NCBI RefSeq assembly: GCF_018603885.1
Contig: NZ_JAHGAW010000001.1
Location: forward strand, 310,001 to 374,000
Length of the DNA stretch: 64,000 nucleotides
Direction: 5' to 3'
Origin: Sphingobium nicotianae
GTDB taxonomy: Bacteria; Pseudomonadota; Alphaproteobacteria; Sphingomonadales; Sphingomonadaceae
The notes beneath the pieces are model-generated. The model saw only the letters and a list, made by a program, of their open reading frames with translations. It had not been told where the DNA came from and searched no databases. The position numbers and the translations under genes are program-made. Positions 8,306-18,644 of the stretch are shown here, one piece after another (within the stretch, counting starts at the first letter, position 1; each line of letters begins with the position of its first letter).

Positions 8306-9754
8306 ATGTTAATACGATTGTTCACGCTCGCGAGCCTCCTCGCGGCAACCCCGGGCATTGCCCAGGATCACGACGCCATGGGCCATATGGATCATGGCGA
8401 CATGGCGGCGCAGATGGACCAGGCCCCCGCCCCCGCGCCCACACCAGAGCCTGATCGACCTCATGACGGCCATGGCGCCTCGTCTCCCAGCGAACCGATG
8501 CACGACATGGGCGCCATGGAAGGCCCATCTGCGGCGATCAGCCGGATGACCGCCCCCTCAGGGGTCGCGTGCCCACCCTCCGCTCCCGGTGAGATCGTCA
8601 TCGACTGCAACCGCGTTCCGGCCTTCAGCGAAGCATCGGGCACGTCGCGCCTGCCGGCCATGGGTGGCGCCATGTCTGGCCTGCACGTCATGACCGGTGG
8701 GTGGATGCTCATGGCCCACGGCTATGCGCAGCTCGCTTACACGGATCACAAGGGCCCGCGCGGCGATGATCTGATCTATTCGACCTCCATGCTGATGCTC
8801 ACCGGCCAACGCGACACCGACTGGGGGCGCATCCAGCTGCGATCCATGCTCAGCCTCGAGCCGACCATGGCGCCGCGTGGCTATCCCAACCTCTTCGCGA
8901 CCGGGGAAACGGCGGACGGCAAGCCGATCGTGGACCGTCAGCATCCGCACGATCTCTTCATGGAACTGGCGGGACGTCTCGACGTCAACATCGGCAGCGA
9001 GGCGAGCTTGTTCCTCTATGGCGGACCGGTCGGCGAACCGGCGCTCGGTCCGGCGGCGTTCATACACAGGGGCAGCGCGCGCTACAATCCCGAGCCGCCG
9101 ATCACGCATCACTGGTTCGATTCGACGCACATCACGTACGGCGTCGTGACGGCCGGACTCGCGACGCGGACGTGGCAGATCGAAGGGTCGATCTTTCGCG
9201 GCCGCGAACCGGACGAGGATCGCTGGGACATCGAGACGCCTTCGCTGGACTCTTGGTCGGTCCGGCTGAGCTGGTCGCCGAGCCCGAACTGGAGCGCGCA
9301 GCTGAGCCACGGCTTCATCAAGCAGCCCGAAGCGCTGCATCCTGGCGAGAATGAGAAGCGCACCGTCGCGAGCCTTCACTTCTCCGGAGGTAGCGGCCTG
9401 TCCGCGATGGCAGCCTTTTCCGCCAAGAAGCGCGATCCTGGCGACACGCTGACCGCCTGGCTCGTCGAGGCCAATTACGACCTCGCCGCGCATCACGCCC
9501 TGTTCGGCCGTATCGAGAATGTCGCCAATGACGAGCTGGTGCCCGATCACGCTGATCCGCTTCATGACAAGCCGTTCCGCATCACCAAGGCGCAGGCCGG
9601 CTATGCCTGGCATACGCCGATCGGCAGCGGCCCCGTGGAGCTGACGCTGGGCGGCAGCATCAACATCTACGGGAAACCCCAGGCACTCGATGTGCTCTAT
9701 GGAGCGAACCCCTGGGGCTACACGCTGTTCGCCCGGCTCTCGCTGGGCCGGTAA
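8306..9754 (+). CDS. Outer-membrane beta-barrel protein with Met/His-rich N-terminus
   Basis: 482 residues from the ATG at 8306; the frame stays open further upstream but the signal peptide (MLIRLFTLASLLAATPGIAQ) fixes the start. The mature N-terminus is a Met/His/Asp-rich segment (HDAMGHMDHGDM, PHDGHGASS, MHDMGAME) like metal-sequestering regions of copper-resistance proteins. From about residue 130 the sequence shows alternating beta strands, ends with aromatic-rich strands and FARLSLGR, and resembles a barrel. The neighbour is a His/Cys-rich exported protein, so a role in copper or silver handling is plausible but inferred. No TonB box or plug domain is visible. Confidence 0.7.
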   Translation: MLIRLFTLASLLAATPGIAQDHDAMGHMDHGDMAAQMDQAPAPAPTPEPDRPHDGHGASSPSEPMHDMGAMEGPSAAISRMTAPSGVACPPSAPGEIVIDCNRVPAFSEASGTSRLPAMGGAMSGLHVMTGGWMLMAHGYAQLAYTDHKGPRGDDLIYSTSMLMLTGQRDTDWGRIQLRSMLSLEPTMAPRGYPNLFATGETADGKPIVDRQHPHDLFMELAGRLDVNIGSEASLFLYGGPVGEPALGPAAFIHRGSARYNPEPPITHHWFDSTHITYGVVTAGLATRTWQIEGSIFRGREPDEDRWDIETPSLDSWSVRLSWSPSPNWSAQLSHGFIKQPEALHPGENEKRTVASLHFSGGSGLSAMAAFSAKKRDPGDTLTAWLVEANYDLAAHHALFGRIENVANDELVPDHADPLHDKPFRITKAQAGYAWHTPIGSGPVELTLGGSINIYGKPQALDVLYGANPWGYTLFARLSLGR

Positions 9755-9765
9755 GCCAATGGCTC

Positions 9766-9814
9766 GTGGCATGGGATGTTCACCCTATCGACATGGGAGG
9801 GTGTCCCATGCCAC
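9766..9814 (+). terminator. Long stem-loop after the outer-membrane protein gene
   Basis: GTGGCATGGGA at 9766-9776 pairs perfectly with TCCCATGCCAC at 9804-9814, and an inner CACCCT (9781-9786) pairs with AGGGTG (9798-9803) after a four-base bulge. No T-tract follows, so it is either a weak or factor-dependent terminator or an RNA-stability element. It lies 34 bases before the PhoD-type phosphatase start. Confidence 0.5.
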
Positions 9815-9847
9815 TCGTCCGTCACAATCCGCTTCTAAGGGGCAATG

Positions 9848-11398
9848 ATGTTCACTCGCCGCTCCCTCATCCGCTCCGCCGGCGCAACCGCCGTTGGCGC
9901 CTTCGCCGCGCCCGCCATCCTGCGGGCTCAGAGCTGGTTCGCCGCCTATCCCTTCACGTTGGGAGTCGCCGCGGGCGATCCAGCGCCGGACGGCTTCGTC
10001 ATCTGGACGCGCCTCGCGCCCGATCCGACCAACCCGGATGCGATCATGCCGCCATCCGCGCTGCCGGTGCAGTGGGAGGTGGCCGGCGACAACGAGTTCG
10101 GCACGATCGTCGCCAAGGGCGAGACCCTTGCCCGGCCCGAACTCGGCCACAGCGTCCATGTCGACGTGACGGGACTGCAGGCTGACCGGCCCTATTGGTA
10201 TCGCTTCATCATCGGCAAGGACCGCAGCATGCGCGGCCGGGCGCGGACCCTGCCGGCGGCAGGCGCGAGCGCCCAGACACTGCGGTTCGGCGTGTGCGGC
10301 TGTCAGAATTACGAGGATGGCTTCTACACCGCTTATCGCCATCTCGCCGCCGAGCAGGATCTCGCCTTCGTCTTCCATTATGGCGACTTCATCTATGAGT
10401 ATAAGCAGGACTTCGACACCGACAAGGACGGGCTGCCCGTCTCGCCGGTCCGCCACCACATCCAGCGCGAGCCCTATTCGGTCGACGAATATCGCCGGCA
10501 CTATGCGCAATATCTGAGCGACATGGACTTGCAGGCAGCCCGCGCCAGCCACGGGTTCCTGCAAAGTTTCGATGACCACGAGCTGCATAACAACTGGGCA
10601 GGAGAGTATGACGCGCCGGTGACGACGCCGGAAGTCTTCCTGTTGCGCAAGGCGGCGGCGATGCAGGCCTGGTACGAGCATATGCCAGTGCGTGGCGCGC
10701 TGTTTCCGCACGGTGGCAACATCGCCATGAACCGCCGCTTCCGCTTCGGCGATCTGGCGGCGATCAACGTGCTCGACACGCGCAGCTTCCGCACCGACCA
10801 GCCGTGCGGTGACAATATGAAGCCCGCCTGCCCCGAGCAGATGGATCCCAAGGCCGCGATGATGGGCTCGGCGCAGGAAGCCTGGCTCGACGCCAATCTG
10901 CACCGCAACGATGCGACCTGGAACTGCATCGCCCAGCAGGTCATGATGATGCCGCTCGACCGGCGCCGCTACGCGGACGAGAAGGACGTCATCTACAATA
11001 TGGACAGCTGGGCCGGCTATGACGCGCCGCGCAGGCGCCTGATGAGCCGTCTCGCCAAGGTCGACAATGCGGTCGTGCTGACCGGCGACGAGCATCAGAA
11101 TTTCGCCGGGCTGCTCCTCGACAAGGACAAGCCGGTCGCCGTCGAAGCCGTGCTGACCTCCATCTCCAGCGGCGGCGACGGACAGGATCTCCGCAAGGGC
11201 AGCGACAAGATGCTCGCCGACAACCCGCAGCTCAAGTTCATCAACGACCAGCGCGGCTACGGTCTGTGCGAGGTGACGCCCGAAGCCTGGAAGACCCATT
11301 TCATGGTGATGGACAAGGTCTCGCAGCCCGGCGGGACGATTAGCCGGCGCACCACCGCGACCATGCCGCGCGGCGAGGTCTCGCTCTCGATCGGCTGA
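9848..11398 (+). CDS. phoD: PhoD-family alkaline phosphatase/phosphodiesterase, Tat-exported
   Basis: 516 residues. Two ATGs stand in tandem (9845, 9848); AAGGGG lies five bases before the second. The N-terminus FTRRSLIRSAGATAVGAFAAPAILRAQ is a twin-arginine signal peptide. The PhoD N-terminal domain (FTLGVAAGDPAPDGFVIWTRL) and the calcium/iron metallophosphoesterase core follow: FGVCGCQNYEDGF, HYGDFIYEY, SFDDHELHNNW and LTGDEHQNF. PhoD enzymes hydrolyse phosphate mono- and diesters in the periplasm. No Pho-box was identified upstream; the 93 bp before the gene hold a large stem-loop. Confidence 0.92.
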   Translation: MFTRRSLIRSAGATAVGAFAAPAILRAQSWFAAYPFTLGVAAGDPAPDGFVIWTRLAPDPTNPDAIMPPSALPVQWEVAGDNEFGTIVAKGETLARPELGHSVHVDVTGLQADRPYWYRFIIGKDRSMRGRARTLPAAGASAQTLRFGVCGCQNYEDGFYTAYRHLAAEQDLAFVFHYGDFIYEYKQDFDTDKDGLPVSPVRHHIQREPYSVDEYRRHYAQYLSDMDLQAARASHGFLQSFDDHELHNNWAGEYDAPVTTPEVFLLRKAAAMQAWYEHMPVRGALFPHGGNIAMNRRFRFGDLAAINVLDTRSFRTDQPCGDNMKPACPEQMDPKAAMMGSAQEAWLDANLHRNDATWNCIAQQVMMMPLDRRRYADEKDVIYNMDSWAGYDAPRRRLMSRLAKVDNAVVLTGDEHQNFAGLLLDKDKPVAVEAVLTSISSGGDGQDLRKGSDKMLADNPQLKFINDQRGYGLCEVTPEAWKTHFMVMDKVSQPGGTISRRTTATMPRGEVSLSIG

Positions 11399-11415
11399 TC
11401 CGCTAGAGCGCGGGC

Positions 11416-11871
11416 ATGAGCTATTATTGGGAAGATCTCGCCGTCGGCTATACTGACAGCTTCGGGCCCTTCGATGTGGATCGCGACGAGGTGCTGGCCT
11501 TTGCGCAGCGCTATGACCCCCAGCCCTTCCATCTCGACGAGGCGGCAGCGGCGCGGACTCATTTCGGGCGCCTGGCGGCAAGCGGTTGGCACACCTGCTC
11601 GATGATGATGGGGGCGATGGTCGCACATTGGCAAGCGACGCCGGGCTGGCAGGAAGCCTCGCTGGGCGCTCTTGGTATCGACGAGTTGCGCTGGCGGCGT
11701 CCGGTCTTCCCCGGCGATCGGCTACGCGGGGAGAGCGAGCTGATCGAGAAGATCGAATCCCGCTCGCGGCCCGAGATGGGAATCGTCAAATTTCGCACGC
11801 GATTGTTCAATCAGGACGACGAGGAAGTGCTGAGCCTCATCTCGATCGCGATGCGTAAGCGGCGACCATAG
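11416..11871 (+). CDS. MaoC-like hydratase/dehydratase
   Basis: 151 residues with a hot-dog fold signature: an N-terminal FGPFDVDRDEVLAFAQRYDPQPFHLDEAAA and ASGWHTCSMMM, the (R)-specific enoyl-CoA hydratase motif region, where Asp (in YDPQPFH) and His are the catalytic pair. These proteins hydrate enoyl-CoA esters or bind acyl thioesters. The gene starts 17 bp after phoD and may be read through from it. No other fatty-acid gene is adjacent, so the substrate is open. Confidence 0.85.
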   Translation: MSYYWEDLAVGYTDSFGPFDVDRDEVLAFAQRYDPQPFHLDEAAAARTHFGRLAASGWHTCSMMMGAMVAHWQATPGWQEASLGALGIDELRWRRPVFPGDRLRGESELIEKIESRSRPEMGIVKFRTRLFNQDDEEVLSLISIAMRKRRP

Positions 11872-11895
11872 CGCCAGGTTCGCGCGACCCTCCGC

Positions 11896-11980
11896 GTCAT
11901 TCCTGCAATTCGAGAGTCCGGAGACCAGCTTTTACCCAATTTCGACGCCGCAACTTGGTTCCCTCATCCGCGGGAATGAC
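11896..11980. repeat. Degenerate palindromic repeat between maoC-like gene and mutL
   Basis: The ends GTCATTCCTGC and GCGGGAATGAC are inverted with one mismatch, matching the outer ends of the GTCATCCC...GGGATGAC repeats found elsewhere in this window, but the inside has diverged. It sits between convergent genes. Confidence 0.4.
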
Positions 11981-12070
11981 TGTGTGACTGGCGAGGCGCG
12001 CCGGTCTCGGCGCTCCGCCGGATCCCTATATTTGAACGGGTCGCTCGGCAGCTCCCCGGTTGGGATCGGC

Positions 12071-13861
12071 TCAATGGCGCCCGAACAGCTTCTCGATGTC
12101 GCCATGAGCGAGCTTGATCCAGGTCGGCCGGCCATGATTGCATTGGCCGGAGTGAGGCGTCACTTCCATCTCGCGCAGCAGCGCGTTCATCTCCGCGACC
12201 GAGAGCACGCGCCCGGCCCGGACCGAGCCGTGACAGGCCATCGTCGCGGCGACGAGATCGAGCCGGGCCTTGAGTGAGGTCGCGTCTCCCATCGCGGCAA
12301 GATCGTCGGCAAGGTCGCGCACGAGACCGACAATATCGCTGGCGCCGAGCAAGGCTGGCGCGGCGCGGACCAGCATCGCGGCCGGCCCGAACCGCTCGAT
12401 GTCGAGGCCGAGTTCAGAGAGTTCGGCGATGCGTGCCTCGATCCGATCACAGGCCGGTTCGTCCAGCTCCACCACTTCGGGCAACAGCAAGGTCTGGCGG
12501 GCGATTGCCCCATTAGCGAGCGCCTTGCGCATCCGCTCCAGCACCAGGCGCTCGTGCGCTGCATGCTGATCGACGAGGATGAGGCCGTCCTCGGCCTCGG
12601 CCACGATATAGGTGCGTGCGACTTGCCCGCGCGCGATGCCAAGCGGGAATTCGCGTGCCTCGACAGGCGCCGGAAGGTGCGGCTCGGCGCGGCCGGAGGG
12701 CGCGAAGCCGGTGAAGCGAGCCTGCCGATCGGCGAAGAGCGGGGCGCCACCATAGGCTCCGCCCGGCGAGCGGGAAGGCCAGCCCTCGGCCGGAAAGATC
12801 GGCTGCGCGGGTTCGGCATGAGCAGGCTCGCGCTGCCACAGCTCGGCCGAGCTCGCCTCCGCGCGATTGGCGACGCGCATGCCGGCCGAGTCCAGTGCAC
12901 GGCGCAAGCCGCTTACGATCATGCCCCGCATGAAGGCCGGATCACGGAAGCGCACCTCCGTTTTGGCCGGATGAACGTTGACGTCAACTTCCTCGGCCGG
13001 AACCGACAGGAACAGCGCCAGCACCGGATGCCGGTCGCGCGCGATGAAATCCGCATAGGCGCCGCGCACCGCGCCGACGAGCAACCGGTCGCGCACCGGC
13101 CGGCCATTGACGAAGAGATATTGATGATCGGCACTGCCGCGGTGGAAGGTCGGCAGCGAGGCGACGCCGGAGAGCGCCACGCCTTCGCGCTCCAGCGAGA
13201 CCACCACATGATTCTCGGCCAGATCGCGGTCGATCAGCTGCGCGACACGATCTTCGCGATCCTGCCCGGCGGGAAGGGAGAGGACGCGCCGCCCGTCATG
13301 CTCCAGCACGAAAGCGACATCGCTGCGCGCCATGGCAAGCCGGCGGACCATGTCGAGACAGGCGGCATATTCCGAGCGCGGGCTGCGCAGGAATTTGCGG
13401 CGGGCGGGCACGCGATCGAACAGGCCGTCGACCTCGACACGGGTGCCGGGGGCCATGGCGGCCGGCTCAAACGTGCTGATCGCGCCATTGTCGCAGACGA
13501 GCCGCCATCCGTCTGCACCGGACTGTCGGCTTACCAGCGTCAAGCGCGAGACACTACCGATCGAGGGCAGCGCCTCGCCGCGAAAACCGAGCGTCCTGAC
13601 CTGCTCGATGGCTTCGTCAGGCAGCTTCGAGGTGGCGTGGCGCTCCAGCGCGAGCGGCATTTCTTCACGCGCAATGCCATGGCCATCGTCGCTGACCGCG
13701 ATCCCGTCGAGACCGCCCGAGCGGAGCGTGATCGCCACCGCGGATGCGCCTGCATCGAGCGCATTCTCGACAAGCTCCTTGAGCGCGCTGGCAGGCCGTT
13801 CGACCACCTCGCCCGCTGCGATTCGATTAACCAGAGTCTCGGGCAGGCGGCGTATTGACAT
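12071..13861 (-). CDS. mutL: DNA mismatch repair protein MutL
   Basis: 596 residues from the ATG at 13861 (MSIRRLPETLVN); the frame is open 17 codons further but those are not conserved. The GHKL ATPase part has ELVENALDAGA, VSDDGHGI, HATSKL and GFRGEAL. The C-terminal dimerisation part has the metal-dependent endonuclease motif DQHAAHERLVLE, plus ACHGSVRAG and CNHGRPT, so this is a nicking MutL as expected in bacteria without MutH. The gene is divergent from mreB across 143 bp. Confidence 0.97.
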   Translation of the reverse strand: MSIRRLPETLVNRIAAGEVVERPASALKELVENALDAGASAVAITLRSGGLDGIAVSDDGHGIAREEMPLALERHATSKLPDEAIEQVRTLGFRGEALPSIGSVSRLTLVSRQSGADGWRLVCDNGAISTFEPAAMAPGTRVEVDGLFDRVPARRKFLRSPRSEYAACLDMVRRLAMARSDVAFVLEHDGRRVLSLPAGQDREDRVAQLIDRDLAENHVVVSLEREGVALSGVASLPTFHRGSADHQYLFVNGRPVRDRLLVGAVRGAYADFIARDRHPVLALFLSVPAEEVDVNVHPAKTEVRFRDPAFMRGMIVSGLRRALDSAGMRVANRAEASSAELWQREPAHAEPAQPIFPAEGWPSRSPGGAYGGAPLFADRQARFTGFAPSGRAEPHLPAPVEAREFPLGIARGQVARTYIVAEAEDGLILVDQHAAHERLVLERMRKALANGAIARQTLLLPEVVELDEPACDRIEARIAELSELGLDIERFGPAAMLVRAAPALLGASDIVGLVRDLADDLAAMGDATSLKARLDLVAATMACHGSVRAGRVLSVAEMNALLREMEVTPHSGQCNHGRPTWIKLAHGDIEKLFGRH

Positions 13862-13875
13862 TGGATTGCGACTAG

Positions 13876-15048
<1,173 letters not shown>

Positions 15049-15064
15049 GCAAAGGCGCTGAGCG

Positions 15065-15970
15065 ATGGCGCCCCCGAGCAAACGGCGCCCCGGTTATGAC
15101 CGCAAGGCGCAATATGGCCTGTTCGTCAGCTACGTGATCGCGATCGTCGGCGCGCTGGTCGGTGTGCTGCTGCTCGTCCTCTCGATCGCTGATCCCACCG
15201 GCTTCTCCGCGCTGCGCTCGGCGAGCGCCGAAGTGACGAGGCCGATCTCCAGCAATCTGCGCGCCTTGGTGATCGGCATTGGCAATCTCGACGAGACGAT
15301 CGCCGCCTATATCAATGCCGGCTCGCAAAATGCGGCACTGCGCCGGCAGGTCGATGCCAATCGCACCAAGCTGATCGAGGCTGACGCGATCCGTCAGGAG
15401 AATTTCCGCCTGAAGCGCCTGCTGCGCCTGACCGAAACGGACACCGGGGTCATTACCGCCGGGCACCTCATCTCCTCGACCGCGACGAGTGCCGCGCGCG
15501 TCGCCAGGCTCGACATCGGCCGCTCGCGCGGAGTCCTCCCCGGGATGCCGGTGCGCGGGCCTGAGGGGCTGGTTGGTCGCGTCCTGCGCTCCGGTCCCAA
15601 CACGGCCGACGTGCTGCTGCTGATCGACGAAGGCAATGTCGTGCCCGTGCGCCGGACCAAGGACAATATCCCGGGTATCAGCACCGGCCGCGGTGATGGG
15701 ACGGTCGAAATCCGGGCGCTTAATACGGAGCGCAATCCCTTCAAGCCCGGCGATGTCGTCGTCACCTCGGGCATCGGTGGCCTCTACCGGCCCAACATTC
15801 CGGTGGCGATCGTCGCGCGGCTGGCGGGTGATCGCGCCATAGCGATCCCGCTCGCCAATCCCTCGCGCATCGAGCTGGTCGTGGTGCAGACCCCATTCCG
15901 TCCCGCCGAAACTGCGCGCGAGGATGCGGCCAATGCCGCCGCGCAGGCGAGCAACGCGAGCGTGCCCTGA
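15065..15970 (+). CDS. mreC: Rod-shape-determining protein MreC
   Basis: 301 residues: a short cytoplasmic start, one transmembrane helix (about residues 19-41), a periplasmic coiled-coil (about 80-120) and the two beta-barrel domains of MreC, with RVARLDIGRSRGVLPGMPV and GDVVVTSGIGGLYRPNIPV. It binds penicillin-binding protein 2 and activates the elongasome. The stop codon TGA overlaps the mreD start by one base. Confidence 0.95.
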   Translation: MAPPSKRRPGYDRKAQYGLFVSYVIAIVGALVGVLLLVLSIADPTGFSALRSASAEVTRPISSNLRALVIGIGNLDETIAAYINAGSQNAALRRQVDANRTKLIEADAIRQENFRLKRLLRLTETDTGVITAGHLISSTATSAARVARLDIGRSRGVLPGMPVRGPEGLVGRVLRSGPNTADVLLLIDEGNVVPVRRTKDNIPGISTGRGDGTVEIRALNTERNPFKPGDVVVTSGIGGLYRPNIPVAIVARLAGDRAIAIPLANPSRIELVVVQTPFRPAETAREDAANAAAQASNASVP

Positions 15971-16482
15971 TGCCGCGCTACGACAATCGGATCGGCCGCA
16001 ACCGCAGCGAGCTCCAGATACGTGGTACACCGGTCGTCTCGGTCATGCTCGGCTCGATGAGCGCCACGCTGGTGCCGATGATCGCGCAGGCCCCGCTCAT
16101 CCCGCCCATCGGACTCATGATGCTGATCGCCTGGCGATTGCTGCGCCCCGAGATCTGGCCCCTGTGGATCGGCCTGCCGCTCGGACTGTTCGACGATCTC
16201 ATGAGCGGTCAGCCGATCGGCAGCGCCGTCCTGCTCTGGACAGTCATCCTGCTCGCGCTGGATTTCGAGAGCCAGCGCCATTTCTGGCGGGATTACTGGC
16301 ATGGCTGGTTCACCGCCAGCCTCGCCATCGCCTTCGCGCTGGCGGGCGGCTGGCTTTTCGTCCGCCTCGCCGGGAATGGCGGATCGATCATTCAGATTCT
16401 TCCGCAGATCGCTTATAGCATCGGCCTCTTTCCTCTCGTCGTGCGCATCTGCGCCGTACTGGACAGGTGGCGATTGCCGTGA
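15970..16482 (+). CDS. mreD: Rod-shape-determining protein MreD
   Basis: 170 residues, almost entirely hydrophobic with about five membrane segments after a charged N-terminus. The motif GLPLGLFDDLMSGQPIGSAVLLW is the conserved MreD stretch. The start overlaps the mreC stop as TGATG, and the stop overlaps the proposed GTG start of mrdA as GTGA, which indicates translational coupling through the operon. Confidence 0.92.
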   Translation: MPRYDNRIGRNRSELQIRGTPVVSVMLGSMSATLVPMIAQAPLIPPIGLMMLIAWRLLRPEIWPLWIGLPLGLFDDLMSGQPIGSAVLLWTVILLALDFESQRHFWRDYWHGWFTASLAIAFALAGGWLFVRLAGNGGSIIQILPQIAYSIGLFPLVVRICAVLDRWRLP

Positions 16483-18644
16483 AGCTTTTCGGGCCGAACA
16501 ACACGGTCATGTCCCTCATCTTCGGCAAAAAGACCGTCACGGAAGCCAGCCAGTCGTTCACGTTCGGCCGACGCGCCTTCTTCCTGGGCGGCGCGCAGCT
16601 CGCGGTCGGTGGATTGCTCGCCACGCGTATGGGCTGGATCGCGATCGCCGAGAACGAGAAATACGAGCTGCTTTCTGAGAGCAATCGCGTCAACCTGACC
16701 ATCACGCCGCCTCGGCGGGGCTGGATCGTCGATCGCAAGGGCCTGCCGCTCGCCTCCAACCGCACCAATTTCCGCGTGGACATCATCCCGGACCGGCTGC
16801 AGGACCGCGACCGGGTGATCGCAGAACTGAGCAAGCTGCTGAAGCTCGACCCCAATGACGTCGATCGCATCAACGAGGATCTCGACAAGGCGGCAGGCTT
16901 CCAGCCAGTGCAGGTCGCCGACGATCTGAGCTACGAGGAATATGCTGCACTCTCCGTCCGCCTGTCGGAGTTTCCCGGCGTCGCGCCAGCGCAGGGCTTC
17001 TCGCGCTTCTATCCGGCCGGACCGTCGGTCGGCCATCTGATCGGCTATGTCGGCGCGGCCTCGGCCGAGGATTATCAGAAGACCAAGGACCCACTGCTGA
17101 TCACGCCAGGCTACAAGACCGGCAAGCAAGGGCTGGAGCGATCGCTCGACAAGCTGCTTACCGGCAAGCCCGGCGCCCGCCGCGTCGAGGTGACTGCCCA
17201 TGGCCGGATCGTGCGTGACCTCGCCACGCGGCCCGACACGCCCGGCCGATCGGTCAAGCTTACCATCGACGCCGGCTTGCAGGAGTTTGCCGGCCGCCGC
17301 CTCGGCGAGCAAAGCGGCTCGATCGTGGTGATGGACTGCCTCACTGGCGACATCCTCACCTCCACCTCAATGCCGAGCTTCGATCCCAACAGCTTCTCCG
17401 ACGGCATCTCGCATCTCGAATGGCAGATGCTTTCCGAAAACGACCATGTTCCCCTGCGAAACAAGACGTTGGCCGGGCTTTATCCGCCCGGCTCGACCGT
17501 CAAGCCGATGGTCGCCCTCTCCTTTCTGGAAGCGGGTCTCGATCCCGACGAATCGACCATCTGCACGGGCGGTCTGCGGGTCGGGAATCGCGTGTTCCAC
17601 TGCCACAGCCGTCGTGGCCACGGCACGGTCAACATGCACCGCGCAATCGAGCAGAGCTGCGACATCTATTTCTATTACTTTGCCCAGAAGATCGGCATGG
17701 ATGTCATCGCCGCCATGGCGCGGCGCCTGGGGCTGGGGCAGAAGTTCGATCTGCCCTTCCCCAACCAGAGCTACGGGACGGTGCCCGATCCGGCCTGGAA
17801 ACTGAAGAAATACAAGGAGGAGTGGCAGCCCTACGACACCGTCAACGCGACGATCGGCCAGGGCTTCATGCTGGTCAACCCAACGCAGATGTGCGTGATG
17901 GCCGCACGGCTCGCGACCGGCCTGGACCTCAACCCGCACTTCCTCGCCGATGGCAAGCGCCACGAGGGCACGCCGCTGGGTATTCCACTGGAGCACCTGA
18001 CCGTCATCCGCAACGCCATGAAAGATGTCGTCAATGGCGGCGGCACCGGCCGTGCGGCGCGCGTCGACATCCCCAACGTGCTGCTCGCGGGCAAGACCGG
18101 CACGGCCCAGGTACGCAACATCTCGTCGGCCGAGCGCGCCGGCGGCGTGCGTGGCAATGCCGGCCTGCCGTTCAAGCTGCGCGATCACGCCCTGTTCCAG
18201 GGTTTCGCGCCCTACGACAATCCGCGCTATGCGATCTCCTGCATCCTCGAGCATGGCGGCCATATCAACCGGATGCAGGATTCGCCGGGCATCGTTGGCG
18301 ATTGCATCACCTTCCTCTATGATCCGGCCAAGGCGATGGAGAAGCTCGCCGGCTACGAGAAGGTCTGGGGCGGCACGCCACAGGAGCGCTTAGAGAAGCA
18401 GCTTAATGAGTTCCGCATTGCCAAGGGCCTGGCCGCTGCGCCGCCTGACAATGCGGCCAATGCCAGCAATGCCGCTACACCCGCCAATGACGGAGAGCCC
18501 GAAGCGCCCGATCCCGATCAGGCGCGCGAGAGCGCGGATGCCGGCGCGCCCGCGGATGTCGAGGAGCCCCGCGAGGCGCCTTCTTCAGCCCATCCCGCCT
18601 CGGCGCCCGCCGTCGCGCCACTGCCGCTACCGGAGGCGCAATGA
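16479..18644 (+). CDS. mrdA: Penicillin-binding protein 2 (elongasome transpeptidase)
   Basis: About 721 residues. I favour the GTG at 16479, which overlaps the mreD stop and has AGGTGG eight bases upstream; an ATG at 16509 is the alternative. One transmembrane helix (about 30-48) precedes the dimerisation domain (PPRRGWIVDRKGLPLASN). The transpeptidase has SxxK in GSTVKP, SxN-type QSCD and LAGKTGTAQV. The last 80 residues are an Ala/Pro/Glu-rich low-complexity tail outside the catalytic fold, longer than in E. coli PBP2. It cross-links lateral-wall peptidoglycan together with RodA. Confidence 0.96.
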   Translation: MKLFGPNNTVMSLIFGKKTVTEASQSFTFGRRAFFLGGAQLAVGGLLATRMGWIAIAENEKYELLSESNRVNLTITPPRRGWIVDRKGLPLASNRTNFRVDIIPDRLQDRDRVIAELSKLLKLDPNDVDRINEDLDKAAGFQPVQVADDLSYEEYAALSVRLSEFPGVAPAQGFSRFYPAGPSVGHLIGYVGAASAEDYQKTKDPLLITPGYKTGKQGLERSLDKLLTGKPGARRVEVTAHGRIVRDLATRPDTPGRSVKLTIDAGLQEFAGRRLGEQSGSIVVMDCLTGDILTSTSMPSFDPNSFSDGISHLEWQMLSENDHVPLRNKTLAGLYPPGSTVKPMVALSFLEAGLDPDESTICTGGLRVGNRVFHCHSRRGHGTVNMHRAIEQSCDIYFYYFAQKIGMDVIAAMARRLGLGQKFDLPFPNQSYGTVPDPAWKLKKYKEEWQPYDTVNATIGQGFMLVNPTQMCVMAARLATGLDLNPHFLADGKRHEGTPLGIPLEHLTVIRNAMKDVVNGGGTGRAARVDIPNVLLAGKTGTAQVRNISSAERAGGVRGNAGLPFKLRDHALFQGFAPYDNPRYAISCILEHGGHINRMQDSPGIVGDCITFLYDPAKAMEKLAGYEKVWGGTPQERLEKQLNEFRIAKGLAAAPPDNAANASNAATPANDGEPEAPDPDQARESADAGAPADVEEPREAPSSAHPASAPAVAPLPLPEAQ

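Noticed and set aside
9785..11626. A 613-codon minus-strand frame opposite the PhoD-type gene
   Set aside because: No domain signal; the opposite strand has a Tat signal and complete PhoD motifs.
12554..13858. A 434-codon plus-strand frame opposite mutL
   Set aside because: All MutL motifs are on the minus strand; this is a shadow frame.
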